Assembly (NCBI GenBank): GCA_954871525.1 | Contig: OX940868.1 | Location: forward strand, 21,013,056 to 21,077,055 | Length of the DNA stretch: 64,000 nucleotides | Source: Parietaria judaica | Lineage: Eukaryota; Streptophyta; Magnoliopsida; Rosales; Urticaceae | Direction of reading: 5' to 3' | Shown: positions 21,526-32,300 of the stretch, piece after piece | How positions within the stretch are numbered: the first letter of the stretch is position 1 | How the letters are laid out: each line of letters begins with the position of its first letter | Made by a program: the position numbers and the translations under genes | Notes under the pieces: model-generated | Told to the model about the DNA's origin: nothing | The model's input: only the letters and a program-made list of their open reading frames with translations | Database searches by the model: none

Positions 21526-24347
21526 ATGGAAGTTGAATATCAAGAAGTACAGTCTCTTATTCTTCTTCTTCAACCTCTGTCTCTCTCTCTCTCTCTCTAT
21601 ATATGTGGTTGATTGATTGATACATAAGTAATGAGTTGTGAATTTGCATGAGCGTAGGAGTACATCAGGAACTCGAGAGGAGTACAACTCTTCACTTGCA
21701 GATGGCTGCCATTCTCGTCCCCGAAAGCTCTGGTTTTTCTCTGCCATGGTATGCTCTTTTCTTTTATCCTTTTTTATTTTAATTTATTACAGAAACCGAC
21801 ATTGGCGGGTTCGTCTTCTGCAGGGTATGGCATGGAATGCAGTGGCTTCATGAAAGGTAACATGAAATGAGATCCGTTTATTTTAGAACCAATAGTCCGG
21901 ATCCGTTTTTTCTCGAAGCCAAAATTTCCACCTTCAAATATTTCTAGAGTTTAAAAACATAGAAACAGGTGTTAGGATTAAACCATAATCTCCAAAATAA
22001 ACAGATGAAATAGGTGATATAGAGAGAGTTATTATAGTTCGTTCTTCAATGTAAGAGGTACGTTCAGTTGGTGCTTGCAAATCGTCTTCACTAAAATTAT
22101 TCGAAATTCTTGGTGGTCATAGTCTTCTTTCTCGCACTCTTTTTTTCGTTTGTTTATTATATGGACAGTATAAAATTCGGCACATAAGCTCGACATTTTA
22201 GGCTATACAAACCAAGCACACATGATTTTTTTTAAATATCATTAATTAATTAAGTTCGAATTTTCATAGTAGTTCCGAAGAATTAGTCTTCAAAACTCAT
22301 CAACGGAGTACCACATTTATTTATATATATTATCTTGCATTGCGAACCTTCACTAGCAATGTTCAGATTAAAAAAAAAGGGTTATCAATTTTGATCCACT
22401 TGTGAGTTGTGGGTTATGGGCACAATATATATATATATACACATCAGCAAGTTATGAATTTGCAGAAGCTTTTATCTCTTATCCTCTTATCTTGTGAGCT
22501 GTGATGATAAAATGTTTTGGCAGTGAGTGATGAATATATGTCGCACTACAACATTATTGAACAAAAATACAAGTTCGATTAGTCAGTTTCCATATCTTTG
22601 ACTTATCAATATTAACTTGTTTTCTGTGTCATTGTTCGCTGCAATTTGGTTTCTTTGTTGATATGAAAAGCTTTCTATAATTGGTAAGGAAGAACAAGAG
22701 TGTTAAGAGTTAGTTGATCAACCCTACTGGTTTATTAGTTAGCTATATGTATGTCACATTTCAGTAGACACAACGCTCTCTTATTTGCATTAAATTGGGT
22801 GGTTGAATGAATACAATACATACCTTTCATTGGATTAAGGATTCATCTTTTCATAAATATCACTCAACTACTCAAAACTTTATATAATATAATGTGGGGC
22901 CTATGACCTATTATATATATAGATATAGTGATGTAGAACTGATGTTAAGAACACGAAGAACCGTTTACGAGTATGAAACTCGACTTTTCTCAAGCTATGC
23001 TCGAATTTTTTACCAACAACAATTAAAGAATTACAAAGGCCACTGATCATCCCTTAATAAGCTATGGCTCAAAGACAAGAAAAGGAAACCAAATAATATG
23101 TGGCAGTAATCGCCTAAAATCCGGAAAGCAAATTAATGCAAAACGGGAAGCTAAATAAACGATAATTAATTTGGGTCCTATGCTATTATATATATAGATA
23201 TAGTTTGGTATTCTTGCGTGAGTTTGATATTCTGGATTGTATCTCTTTTCACGGCGCTATTCGTAACATACCCTGTTAATACCGATTCAAATTTGATAAT
23301 ACCGGTTTTCAATATTGAATTTAAGAATATTGAAAAACTGAGACTGGGATATAAACTTCATAAACACCGGTTTCACCTGTAATAATAAATAGTGCAGCAA
23401 TGTGTTGACAGGATGCGGAACAAAGCTAGCAAGTGCGGGATACGCAGTGTTCGGGATTGATTACGAGGGGCATGGGCGGTCGAAGGGTCAGCGATGTTAT
23501 ATCAAGAAGTTCGACAACATCATCAATGATTGCAGCCACTTCTTCAAATCAGTCTGCGGTATCTCATCTATTCATATATTTAGATTTCGGAAGTCAAAAT
23601 ATACATTAGAACAAAACATGTCTTTTTAGCTACATACTAGTTGATACTTTTCCGAAACTAATTGGAGAAAATACTACCAGTTAAGTCGCGTGTTGTGCAT
23701 ATCATCTTGTCATTTTTAATAAAATGGGAGAAGTTGCTGAGGAAGTGAAAATGTGGGGCAGGGCAGGAGGAGTACAAGGATAAGGCCCGGTTCCTCTACG
23801 GAGAGTCCATGGGAGGCGCGGTCGCGCTTCTCCTTCACAAGAAGGACCCGTCTTTTTGGAACGGTGCTGTTCTCGTTGCCCCCATGTGCAAGGTATAAAC
23901 TCTAAGAGTCTGTCAAAACACCAGTACCACGGTTTACTGTCAATATTCGGTATTTGACCATTTGAATCTGCTTTAATTGTGGATAGATATCGGAGAAGGT
24001 GAAGCCACACCCCGTGGTGGTGAATCTGCTCACGAGAGTGGAAGAGATCATCCCCAAATGGAAGATCGTACCTACCAAAGACGTCATCGACTCCGCCTTC
24101 AAAGACCCCATCAAGCGCGAACAAGTAATTTCGATACATAAACTTTCACTCTTCATCATTTGTAGAATTTTGATGATTTGATGTGTTTCCATGTAGATAC
24201 GGAACAACAAGCTCATCTACCAGGACAAGCCGAGGCTCAAAACTGCCCTAGAAATGCTCCGGACCAGCATGAACCTCGAACACACCCTACACCACGTCTG
24301 TACTATCAATGATTCGCTATTTGAACCTTGAACACATTTCTCACGTT

Positions 24348-24386
<39 letters not shown>

Positions 24387-24770
24387 CTACAGATAACGGT
24401 TCCATTCTTCGTGTTGCACGGAGAGGCAGACACAGTGACGGACCCGGAAGTGAGTAGAGCGTTGTACGAGAAAGCCGGCAGTGAAGACAAAACCATAAAG
24501 TTGTACCCAGGTATGTGGCACGGCCTGACCTCCGGTGAACCTGATGAAAACATCCGCATCGTCTTCGATGACATCATTGAGTGGCTCGACAAGCGCTCCT
24601 CCCCCGGCGACCATGCCACCTCGACTCAGTCCCCGGATGTTCCAGCGGTGAAGCCCTCTCCAGCGGTGGAAGCAGAACTGGAAAAGGTGGTGCGGAGGCC
24701 GAAGCAATCTTATGGGAGCTACTTTTGCGGCCTTAAAGGGCGGCGCTTGCAACATCACTCAGCCCTATAG
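21526..24770 (+). CDS. monoacylglycerol lipase / caffeoylshikimate esterase-like alpha/beta hydrolase
   Basis: Eight exons: 21526-21546, 21658-21748, 21824-21856, 23412-23558, 23762-23892, 23987-24124, 24197-24295 and 24393-24770. All phases agree and give 345 residues, the usual length of plant MAGL-type hydrolases. The N-terminus runs YIRNSRGVQLFTCRWLP, followed by the oxyanion-hole region LVFLCHGYG and IDYEGHGRSKG. The nucleophile Ser113 lies in GESMGG, the acid Asp233 in HGEADTVTDP and His263 in PGMWHGL. The family hydrolyses monoacylglycerols or related esters in the cytosol or at membranes; one member, CSE, acts in lignin synthesis. Which substrate applies here cannot be told from sequence alone. 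The C-terminus has an extra Pro/Ser-rich tail of about 50 residues. Exon 5 begins at the first of two alternative acceptors (23762), because only that keeps the frame. Confidence 0.93.
22900..23204. repeat. short direct repeat within intron 3 of the lipase-like gene
   Basis: A phrase CCTATG...CTATTATATATATAGATATAGT occurs at 22900-22929 and again at 23177-23204. The two copies lie about 275 bases apart in the 1.55-kb intron. Their meaning is unclear. Confidence 0.5.
24346..24386. repeat. CTTT tetranucleotide microsatellite in intron 7
   Basis: Ten or so CTTT units immediately precede the CTACAG acceptor of the last lipase exon, so the microsatellite forms the polypyrimidine tract of that intron. 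Confidence 0.9.
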
Positions 24771-25151
24771 ATGGCTCTGTTGTGGCGTTATTTATGAACA
24801 TATATAAGTAAGAATGATTCAATCTAAGTTGATGTTTTGTGACAAAACAAACGACAATGAGTCCAACTCTTCTTGTTGCTTAAATTTGTATATAACAAAA
24901 AAAAAATGTCAAACTTCCTGCTTGATTATTACCTCGCAACATTTTATTATATATTAGTTTCAATTTACAAGGGAATCGATACGCGAAATTCAACTTGGAA
25001 AGTAAAATAATGGGGCTTAGGAGTCAATCTGTTTACGATCAAACAAGTATGATAGAAGAAGATACAAATCTTCAATTGCATATTGAATGGGGCTCGGGCC
25101 CGAAAGGCTTTGATAATTTTAAGTTGTACCATAAAAAGTGTCAAATACAAA
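24771..25151. other. 3' flank of the lipase-like gene
   Basis: AT-rich sequence after the stop at 24768-24770. It presumably contains the 3' untranslated region and ends at the Mutator-type element. Nothing else is recognised. Confidence 0.4.
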
Positions 25152-25160
25152 TTTATCAAA

Positions 25161-25700
25161 GGGTTAATCCCGGTAAAAGTACCAATACTTTCAAAAAATG
25201 GACCAATAAATACTAATTCTTTTTATTGCCCGGACAAAGTTTCAATTCTTTAGTTTTGTGTCTCTATTGGTACCTCCGAAAAAAAAAACGTCCTCCACTG
25301 TTAATCATGCCACCGTTACAAAATTTAATCCACATTTTCGGAGTAAATAAGCCATCGGAAAGTTGGACGATCAAAGATAATCGTGGATATGTACTTAAAA
25401 GGGAGAAAATTTGATTTATAATAAACGCCGAAAACGGCATAATCCATGGTTTGAAATTTTCACGAAAGTGATATGAGGAGACAAAACAAGAGAATCGGAA
25501 CTTTATTCGGGTAAAAAAAGCATTTGAATATAAAACAAAACTTTGACGTGGCGTGAGTAACGTTGGAGGATGAATTTTTTTACGGAGGTACCTATAGGGA
25601 CACAAAACTAAAGAATTGGAACTTTGTCCGGACAAAAAAAAGAATTGGAACTTATTGGTCCGTTATTTGAAAGTATTAGTACTTTTGTCGGGATTAACCC
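25161..25700. mobile_element. Mutator-type foldback element (540 bp)
   Basis: Flanked by an exact 9-bp duplication TTTATCAAA (25152-25160 and 25701-25709), the size typical of Mutator-like elements. The ends GGGTTAATCCCGGTAAAAGT and its inverted counterpart open long arms of about 125 bases each. These include AAAGTTTCAATTCTTTAG against CTAAAGAATTGGAACTTT. The centre is unrelated AT-rich sequence with no transposase. Confidence 0.9.
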
Positions 25701-25709
25701 TTTATCAAA

Positions 25710-26872
25710 TAATCATTTGGGTACCGGTGATAATATGAACCTAATTTCAGATTTTCTAGTAAAGGTTTGCTTCCATATGAAATGTTGTTTGCATGTTATT
25801 GGTTTCGTATCGGAAGATGTCGGGAAATATGCATGAAAATTTACATAGACAATATCACGAGGAAGACTTTTCGTTTTCGGTACATGTACAATAATTTGTT
25901 TCAATTTTCTGGGATCATTTTGCTTCATTGACTTGACTTGCTGATATAATATTTCACTTAAACTCATAAGAACTTGTCGTGCAAGTCTTGTATTATAATA
26001 TATGACTAAAATGTTTAATGAATAAATAAAGATGAAAGTTGTTTAGCTATGACCAGCGGCGGATCCAATGTATATAAAGTTTGAGCGGCAGATTTTTGGA
26101 AAACTTGATAAATTAACTCTAAGGGCTTGTTTAGTAATCGATTCAAATTTTTAAATTTTTGTAATGTAATAAATTGTTGCATTTATTTTCAAATTATCAG
26201 TTGGTACAGATTTTTTTTATTTGAAAAATTAAAAAACAAATAATATGTTTGGTACGTTATTTTATTTTTTCATTCAATTTTTTTTAACATCAATAATAAT
26301 AATAAAAAATTACATGCCTAAAATATAGTGCAAGTCACATAAATAATAAGTGTACATGTGAGAGGGAGAAGATAGAAAATGAGATCATTTACAAAACACC
26401 TAGAACCTACTTCTTGAATTTGCTCATTAAACACCAAAATTACTCAATAAAATTTTATGAATCTAACCACAATAATTTACCAAGCTATCGATGGATTTAT
26501 CAATGAAAACTGAAAATAATTCTATGCATAATTATATTCAATTTTATTTAGTGTCCAAAATGCCAACATAGTAGCGTGTCATAATAGTTTTACTTGAAAC
26601 AAAGTTATTTCCCTCCCCTCAAAAGGTACGATGTGCCCTTACAACGCCTTTACTCCTCTTCCTATGAGGATAAACCTCAATCAAGTTTTCGAATTTATAG
26701 AAAAAGTTCGTTAATTTTTACAATTTACTCACAAAATATTCCGGAGAAAGTAGTTGGATTTTTGAGTATCTTTTTTGAAAAGAGAAGAGTTGAAAAAAGT
26801 TTATAATCACCATGGAAACGTGGAAAATAGATGAAAAAAAAACTTGATTATTGGTTCACGGACATGTTGCAT
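25710..26872. other. AT-rich intergenic DNA
   Basis: No gene, RNA or clear repeat family could be supported. A phrase AGCGGCGGATCCAATG near 26054 resembles degraded transposon ends but has no partner nearby. Confidence 0.45.
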
Positions 26873-26880
26873 GCAGCAAC

Positions 26881-27525
26881 TAGGGGTGCAAATAATACCC
26901 GGAAACCGGGTAATTATCCGGAACCGAATCGGTATCCGGATTTAAAAACCGGAACCGGAACCGTATCCGAATTCCGGTTCCGTGTACACGGAACCGGAAT
27001 CAAAACCGATTCCGGGTACCGGGTAGTAAAATTTAAAAAATCGGGTACCCGGTACCCGGTTTATTACCCTGTTTTAGTCTTGTTTTTATTTTTATGTTAA
27101 TTTAATTTTTGGGGTTAATTTTCTCCCATCTTGACTTCACTTCACTCCCGCCTCCCTCCCATCTCGCCGACTTCATTTCCTTCCCCGACTTCACTTTCTT
27201 GGTTTTGGGTATCCGGTACCTGGTTTATTACCCTATTTTATGCATTTTGGACTATTTTCTTTTATGCTTGATGTACGAGATTGTTTTTTTATGCAGTTTT
27301 TTTTTAAATGTATGTTTTTGTTTTTAAATAATATATATATATATATTAAAAAACGGGTACCCGGATCCAGTTACCAAAACCGGGTATTGGTACCGGGTAT
27401 CAAAATACAGATACCCGGAAATCCGGGTACCCTGTTTTCGGGTACCAATTTTCAGATACCCGTATTCCGGTTCCGGGTACCGGGTACCTCAAAAAATCAG
27501 GGTACCGTACCCGGTTGCACCCCTA
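26881..27525. mobile_element. non-autonomous hAT-type element with GGTACC/CCGG arrays (645 bp)
   Basis: Exact 8-bp duplication GCAGCAAC on both sides (26873-26880 and 27526-27533). The ends are TAGGGGTGCAA and its complement TTGCACCCCTA. Both subterminal zones, about 150-200 bases each, are dense with CCGGGTACC, CCGGAACCGG and TACCCGG motifs in both orientations. The middle is AT-rich with a CT-rich patch and has no transposase. The TAGGGGTGCAA end is a common plant hAT terminus. The matching duplication suggests a fairly recent insertion. Confidence 0.92.
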
Positions 27526-27835
27526 GCAGCAACTATATAAAAAATGGCATGCCGGGAAATTTAAAACCACGTTATGGAAATTTAAAGAGAAATTGCACCA
27601 AATAGCCAAATTGAAACTTTGATTTTGCAAAATAGCCAAACTTTGGTTAATTTTGTAAACTAGCCAATTAACATGAGGTGTCACATTTAATTCAAATTTT
27701 AATACTAAAATACCCTTTAATTAATCAATTTCGTTTATTATTTTCGTAATTAATTAAATTGGTAATTATCATTATCCCATAAATCATGGTATGATTAATT
27801 GTGCACAAATTTTGGAATTTAATTACAAATTTTGA

Positions 27836-27840
<5 letters not shown>

Positions 27841-27879
<39 letters not shown>
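27841..27879. repeat. CT dinucleotide microsatellite
   Basis: About 19 CT units lie just inside the Mutator-type element and upstream of its captured ATG frame, resembling a plant 5' leader. They may have been captured with the adjoining gene fragment. Confidence 0.9.
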
Positions 27880-27881
<2 letters not shown>

Positions 27882-27954
27882 GAGCCATTCTTCTTCTTCT
27901 TCTCTCTTTGAACCATAACCAAAGCTTCTCTCTCTCCTCCGAGCTTTGTCGGCC

Positions 27955-28158
27955 ATGGCGGACAGCGCGGCGGCGAAGCACGCCGTCCCGGTCATCTCCG
28001 ACCTACGGAGGAGAGTCTCCGTCCACAACTCACCTTCGATCTGTGCCGCGCGGGATCGCTCTGCCGATCCGTCGTCGATGGAGATGATGTCGCCGGCGGA
28101 GAAGTCGCGGAGTTCGTCGACGATTTCGTGGAGTCTGTTTTCGCGCTCAATCACCGAG
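27955..28158 (+). pseudogene. captured GC-rich exon fragment, source not recognised
   Basis: A GC-rich 68-codon frame starts MADSAAAKHAVPVISDLRRR and ends at GAG|GTATGAG, a good splice donor. In another plus-strand frame the same segment reads VAEFVDDFVESVF near its end, and the minus strand is also open, so the original coding frame is uncertain. The preceding CT-rich stretch looks like a 5' leader. It is probably the first exon of a host gene captured by the Mutator-type element. I could not identify the donor gene. Confidence 0.5.
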
Positions 28159-28487
28159 GTATGAGTCTAATAGGCATCACCTTCTCTCTGAAGCGTTGAA
28201 TCTGGGTTTGAACACCACCCACCACCTCTGCACGCACTGTCAAGCTCCGACTGCCATCAACGGAGTCGGTGAATTAATTCGTGTTGATGTTCATTAATTC
28301 ATGTTAATTCGGTTTAGTAATGTTTAATTTTTTAATTTAAAAAATCATTTGATTTGATTTGTTGTAGATCCATATTAATGTCTTTAATCTGTGTGTATTT
28401 TAGTTTACTGATTATGTTTATTTTTTTAATATAAATTTTGTTTTATTTACTGTACATTTGTGTTTGTTAATTTGTGTTTATTTCAGT

Positions 28488-28613
28488 TTATCCTTCTTCG
28501 TCAATTTCACGTGCAGTGCGGGTATGGAGACCGTCGGGTCGTGCCTCACCAACAAGTACTCCGACGGGTTGCGCGCTCGGAAACACGGAGGCCACGGTGA
28601 TCGACGGCGAAGC
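28488..28613 (+). pseudogene. serine hydroxymethyltransferase exon fragment
   Basis: The frame reads NFTCSAGMETVGSCLTNKYS and continues DGL. Plant SHMTs have at this place NFTSRAVMEAVGSCLTNKYS followed by EGLPG, so 16 or so residues match in order. Downstream the similarity decays (ARKHGGHGD where the enzyme has GKRYYGGNE). The fragment follows a TTTCAG acceptor and lacks everything else of the roughly 470-residue, PLP-dependent enzyme that interconverts serine and glycine with tetrahydrofolate. It lies between the arms of the Mutator-type element and so is a captured, non-functional piece. Confidence 0.78.
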
Positions 28614-29354
28614 TTCGGCGGTATTACGGGAGAGAGAAATAGAGAGATTATTTTTTGTATTTAATATATTTGATTATTGTATTTACATTTTAATATGAAT
28701 AATATTTTTTATTGTTAATTTACGTTGATTCGTTATTAATTTACGTTGATTCGTTGTTGATTTACGTTAATTCGTTGTTAATTTATGTTGATTAACACAA
28801 TAAAAATATTAACCGAAATTAAAAGTGGGTTTTTATATTAATTTCAGCAATTAAATTCGAAATTGAAAACCTAAAAATGTGGATTTAGTTTCCATAATAA
28901 TAGCAATCTCCATAATAATAGCAATGATTAATAATTTTAAAACGTGTAATATATAAGGCAATTAAGGTGTTAATTATTTAATTGATGTAATTAATGTTGA
29001 CCAAATCAATTATACATAAAATACGTTTTGTTTTTTTATTTATTTTTAATTTAGTTTTTAATTATTAAGGGTAATAATGTAATTAGAAATTCACTTAAAT
29101 GGTTAATTGGCTAGTTTACAAAATTAACCAATGTTTGGCTATTTTGCTAAACCCACTTTCAAGATTGGCTATTACCCTTAAGAACCCAAATTTAAATTGT
29201 ACAATTGGAATACATTTAGAATATTTAGGCGGGAAGTACAGTTTCAATAAATTTAGGGACGAAATTGGCAAAAAGGAAGCTTAAACATTCACAGCGAAAA
29301 CCCAAAAACTCGACGGAGAGGAGAGAGAGGGAGAGGGAGAGAGAGAGAGAGAGC

Positions 29355-32300
29355 ATGTCGGCCCAGTCGGTGCAGTCGGCGCAGCCACGCCTCGACGGCG
29401 GAGAGGGAATGGGGGTGCAGCTGGCGTCTGTGGCGAACTACCGCAGAATCGCGACGGCGGTGCAGCGGTTGGCGGCGATGGCCATGTCTGGAAGATCCTT
29501 CGACCGCAAAGAGTTCATCGATCACGCCATGGAGCTCTCCAGGTACTTCAATCGCCTATGATTTTCCTTTTCCTTTTCGCAGTTTGTCTCGTTTCCTTTT
29601 GGCTGGTCTTCTGTGCACTGGTTATTGCTGAATTTTTCGCCTTTTTTGTTCTCCGAAGTGTGTTTCGCCTTAGGGTTGTGCTATCATTTGTGCTTGCGAT
29701 TCTACGGATTGCATCATTTTTTTCTCTGTTTCTTCTGGTTTAGGATTTCTTTTCTTTGTGTATCGCTTCTAGGTATCCATTTCCAGCTGTTTTTCCGATG
29801 GTTTCTATATGTAATTGACATCAACATTGTGCAGATGACGCTTTAATTTCGTCTAGGGCTTTGATTTGGTCAGTTTTGCTCGTAGTTCTCGCTTCTCGAT
29901 AGCCATTTCTAGCTGTTTTCAACGGTTTCTGTGTAATTGACATCAACATTGTGTATATGGCGCTTTTATTTTGTCTAGGGTTTTGAATTTGGTCAAAAGA
30001 TAAGATTTTTTTGCTGTATATTGACTAAGTTAGTCAATGCTGTGTTGTGTGCTTAATGCTTTTGTAGCAGAATTACCTTTTGCTTAATGCTGTGTTCGGC
30101 GCATGTAGCAGATTTGTTTTTCGATGAATTTCATTTATGCTGTTAATAATTACATCCTCAACTCCGTGTAATTTTGGCTCCGTGCTTTTTTAATAATAAT
30201 TCAGAATATTGTGCCGCCTATCCGATTATATCCGACAGTGATGTTAAATGTTAATTGTCACATTTGGTATTTTATCAGATATATTCACTGACTTAATTTT
30301 CTTTGAAAAATACAGAGGTATTGATTATGCAGTTGTGAACAACGAAAAACCTTCTCCTACTCCTAATCTACCTGCACTAATGAAACAGGTGATCTCATTC
30401 TCCTACTAGATGTCAAATTTTGGATTTTCCCACTTTATTATTACGATGCATACCGGTGCTGTAATGAATGGTTAGTTAGTTTCAATAACCTTTTGATTTC
30501 TTTTCAGATATGTGACCCGAAATTTGTTTCTGAATCACAAGCTTTTGTCACGATACTACTAATTTCAGTAAAGGTAATTCTCAGATTCTATTAATTATGT
30601 AACCCCTCTAATCATTAGATACTCATATGGGTTTTACTTGATGGTATGATTCAATAATTGTTTAGTGATTTAAATATAGTGTTTACATTAGATACTCATA
30701 TGGATTTTGTGTATTACTTGATAGAGTGCTTGTAAATCGGGATGGTTCGAAGCAAAGGACTCTGAAGAAGTTTTAAATTTAGCTAATGAGGTTCATAGGT
30801 TTAACTTCCTTGCATTTATGACCTGAATTTTTTGTTTCTTAGGCATTACTGATTCTCTCGTGTGATATGTGCAGATGGGGAAGACTTACGGCATTCCTGT
30901 AGAACATAATCCTGTTGCTAGCTCTCTTTCTGCAGTTGAAACCGTGATGGAAAGGCGAGCCTCTCTAGTTTTATGTGTAAAATTTTTCCGTGCTTTGTTG
31001 ATTGTGCTTTGCTGTCAATATAAGTCTAGGAGTGAAACTGGTAAATGTTTCCAGTTTTTCTTGGCAGTTTCACAAATCAGATCTGAATTTCTATTTTTTA
31101 CAGATTAAAAACTGGACTAGTTTTGTAAGTTTATGAAATTGGCTTTCTGGAAACAAGTTTCCACTGGTCTGGTGTAAAACAGGGACGTCTTTAAAGAAAA
31201 AACAAATTCATAAAAAAATCTTTAAACCTTACCAAATATTAAAATCTTAATTTTTAATTAGAAAAGTTAGAAAAAATCGGTAGCCAATTTCCAGTTTATG
31301 GTCTGGACCAAAGATTAGTACCAGAACCGGTAGAAAACCTGATACATGGTTTTGGCCTAACAAATGGAATTTTTTCCTGTTTGCGATGCTAAATCGGTTT
31401 CCCGTGTAAATCTTTTATCTCTACGTTCATCTACTCAGTGTCCGATTTTTACTATGTTAGAAACTAGTAATTTTTGATATATTTTGTTTTGCTGCGCTCT
31501 ACCAGGTTTTATCCACAGTTGAAAATAGACCACATACTTTGCGCGTTTGAAGTTAAGGTAATCATGCTTTATATATATTTTAATATTGCTTAATGCTTAA
31601 TGCTTATTTTTCTTTTCTGTTTCTTTTCTGGATGCATATTAGCCTGGATATGGTATTTACACGAAAGATTTTCCCATACTGAAAGAGACGAAGAAGGAGT
31701 TTTCTCGAATTGTAAGTGTCTTTGTTAGTTATTGCATTTTCTTGCTTTGCTTTTCATAATTATAAAAAATCTAATTAAGCAAAAATAATGTTTAATTACT
31801 GACAGAAAACGCTCGATCTTAGGCTATGTTATGTAAATCTTAGATTCTTTTGAGGAAAAGTATAGAGAATCAAATTTAGTAAATCAAAGAAAAATATTTG
31901 TGTTAGTCTATTAGACGCCGGCACGTTTAATACCGACACAGAGTTGATGCTCCATCGAGCACCAACCTGAAGACAATGCTGTGTCATTAATGAAAATTTT
32001 TCTTGAAACATAAAAATTGCAATAATTGAAGATAATAAAGTTTCCTCCTAAAGAAATTTTGATTTCATTTTATAGACATTCAATTTTCATCTTTTCAAAA
32101 AGAATGAACGATATTTCTATCGCTCAGATTTCATACATTTCCGTTTTCTTCATTTCGAGTTTTTGTTTGCAGCGGCTACTTGTAGCGCAAGCGGATAACT
32201 TGGATACATCTGCATGCATCATAAGTCCTCAAGAAGTGAGGTATGACAAACAACTCATGTTGCTGCTATCTAATGTGTACATCCGTCTCTTTGTTCTGAT

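Larger units (their letters stand above)
27587..29187. mobile_element. Mutator-type element carrying gene fragments (Pack-MULE candidate, 1.6 kb)
   Basis: An exact 9-bp duplication AAATTTAAA flanks it (27578-27586 and 29188-29196). The arms are inverted repeats of about 100 bases. The best-matching part is CCAAACTTTGGTTAATTTTG (left) against the complement of CAAAATTAACCAATGTTTGG (right), continuing through TAAACTAGCCAATTAA. The outer 10-20 bases have diverged. Between the arms lie GC-rich, gene-like segments foreign to the AT-rich surroundings: a 68-codon ATG frame (27955-28158) that ends at a consensus GT donor, and a fragment similar to serine hydroxymethyltransferase (28488-28613) that follows a TTTCAG acceptor. 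No transposase is present. Capture of host gene pieces between MULE arms is what defines a Pack-MULE. Confidence 0.85.

Noticed and set aside
24341..24619. Minus-strand frame containing Lys/Glu repeats
   Set aside because: It reads the CTTT microsatellite backwards and is antisense to the last lipase exon.
27109..27327. Hydrophobic 72-codon frame
   Set aside because: It lies in the middle of the hAT element 26881-27525, is T-rich and resembles no transposase.
31190..31390. Possible hAT remnant with ACCGGT motifs in SUMO-ligase intron 5
   Set aside because: Motif style resembles other elements, but no paired ends or target duplication could be found; the same holds for 33115-33390 and 42290-42370.
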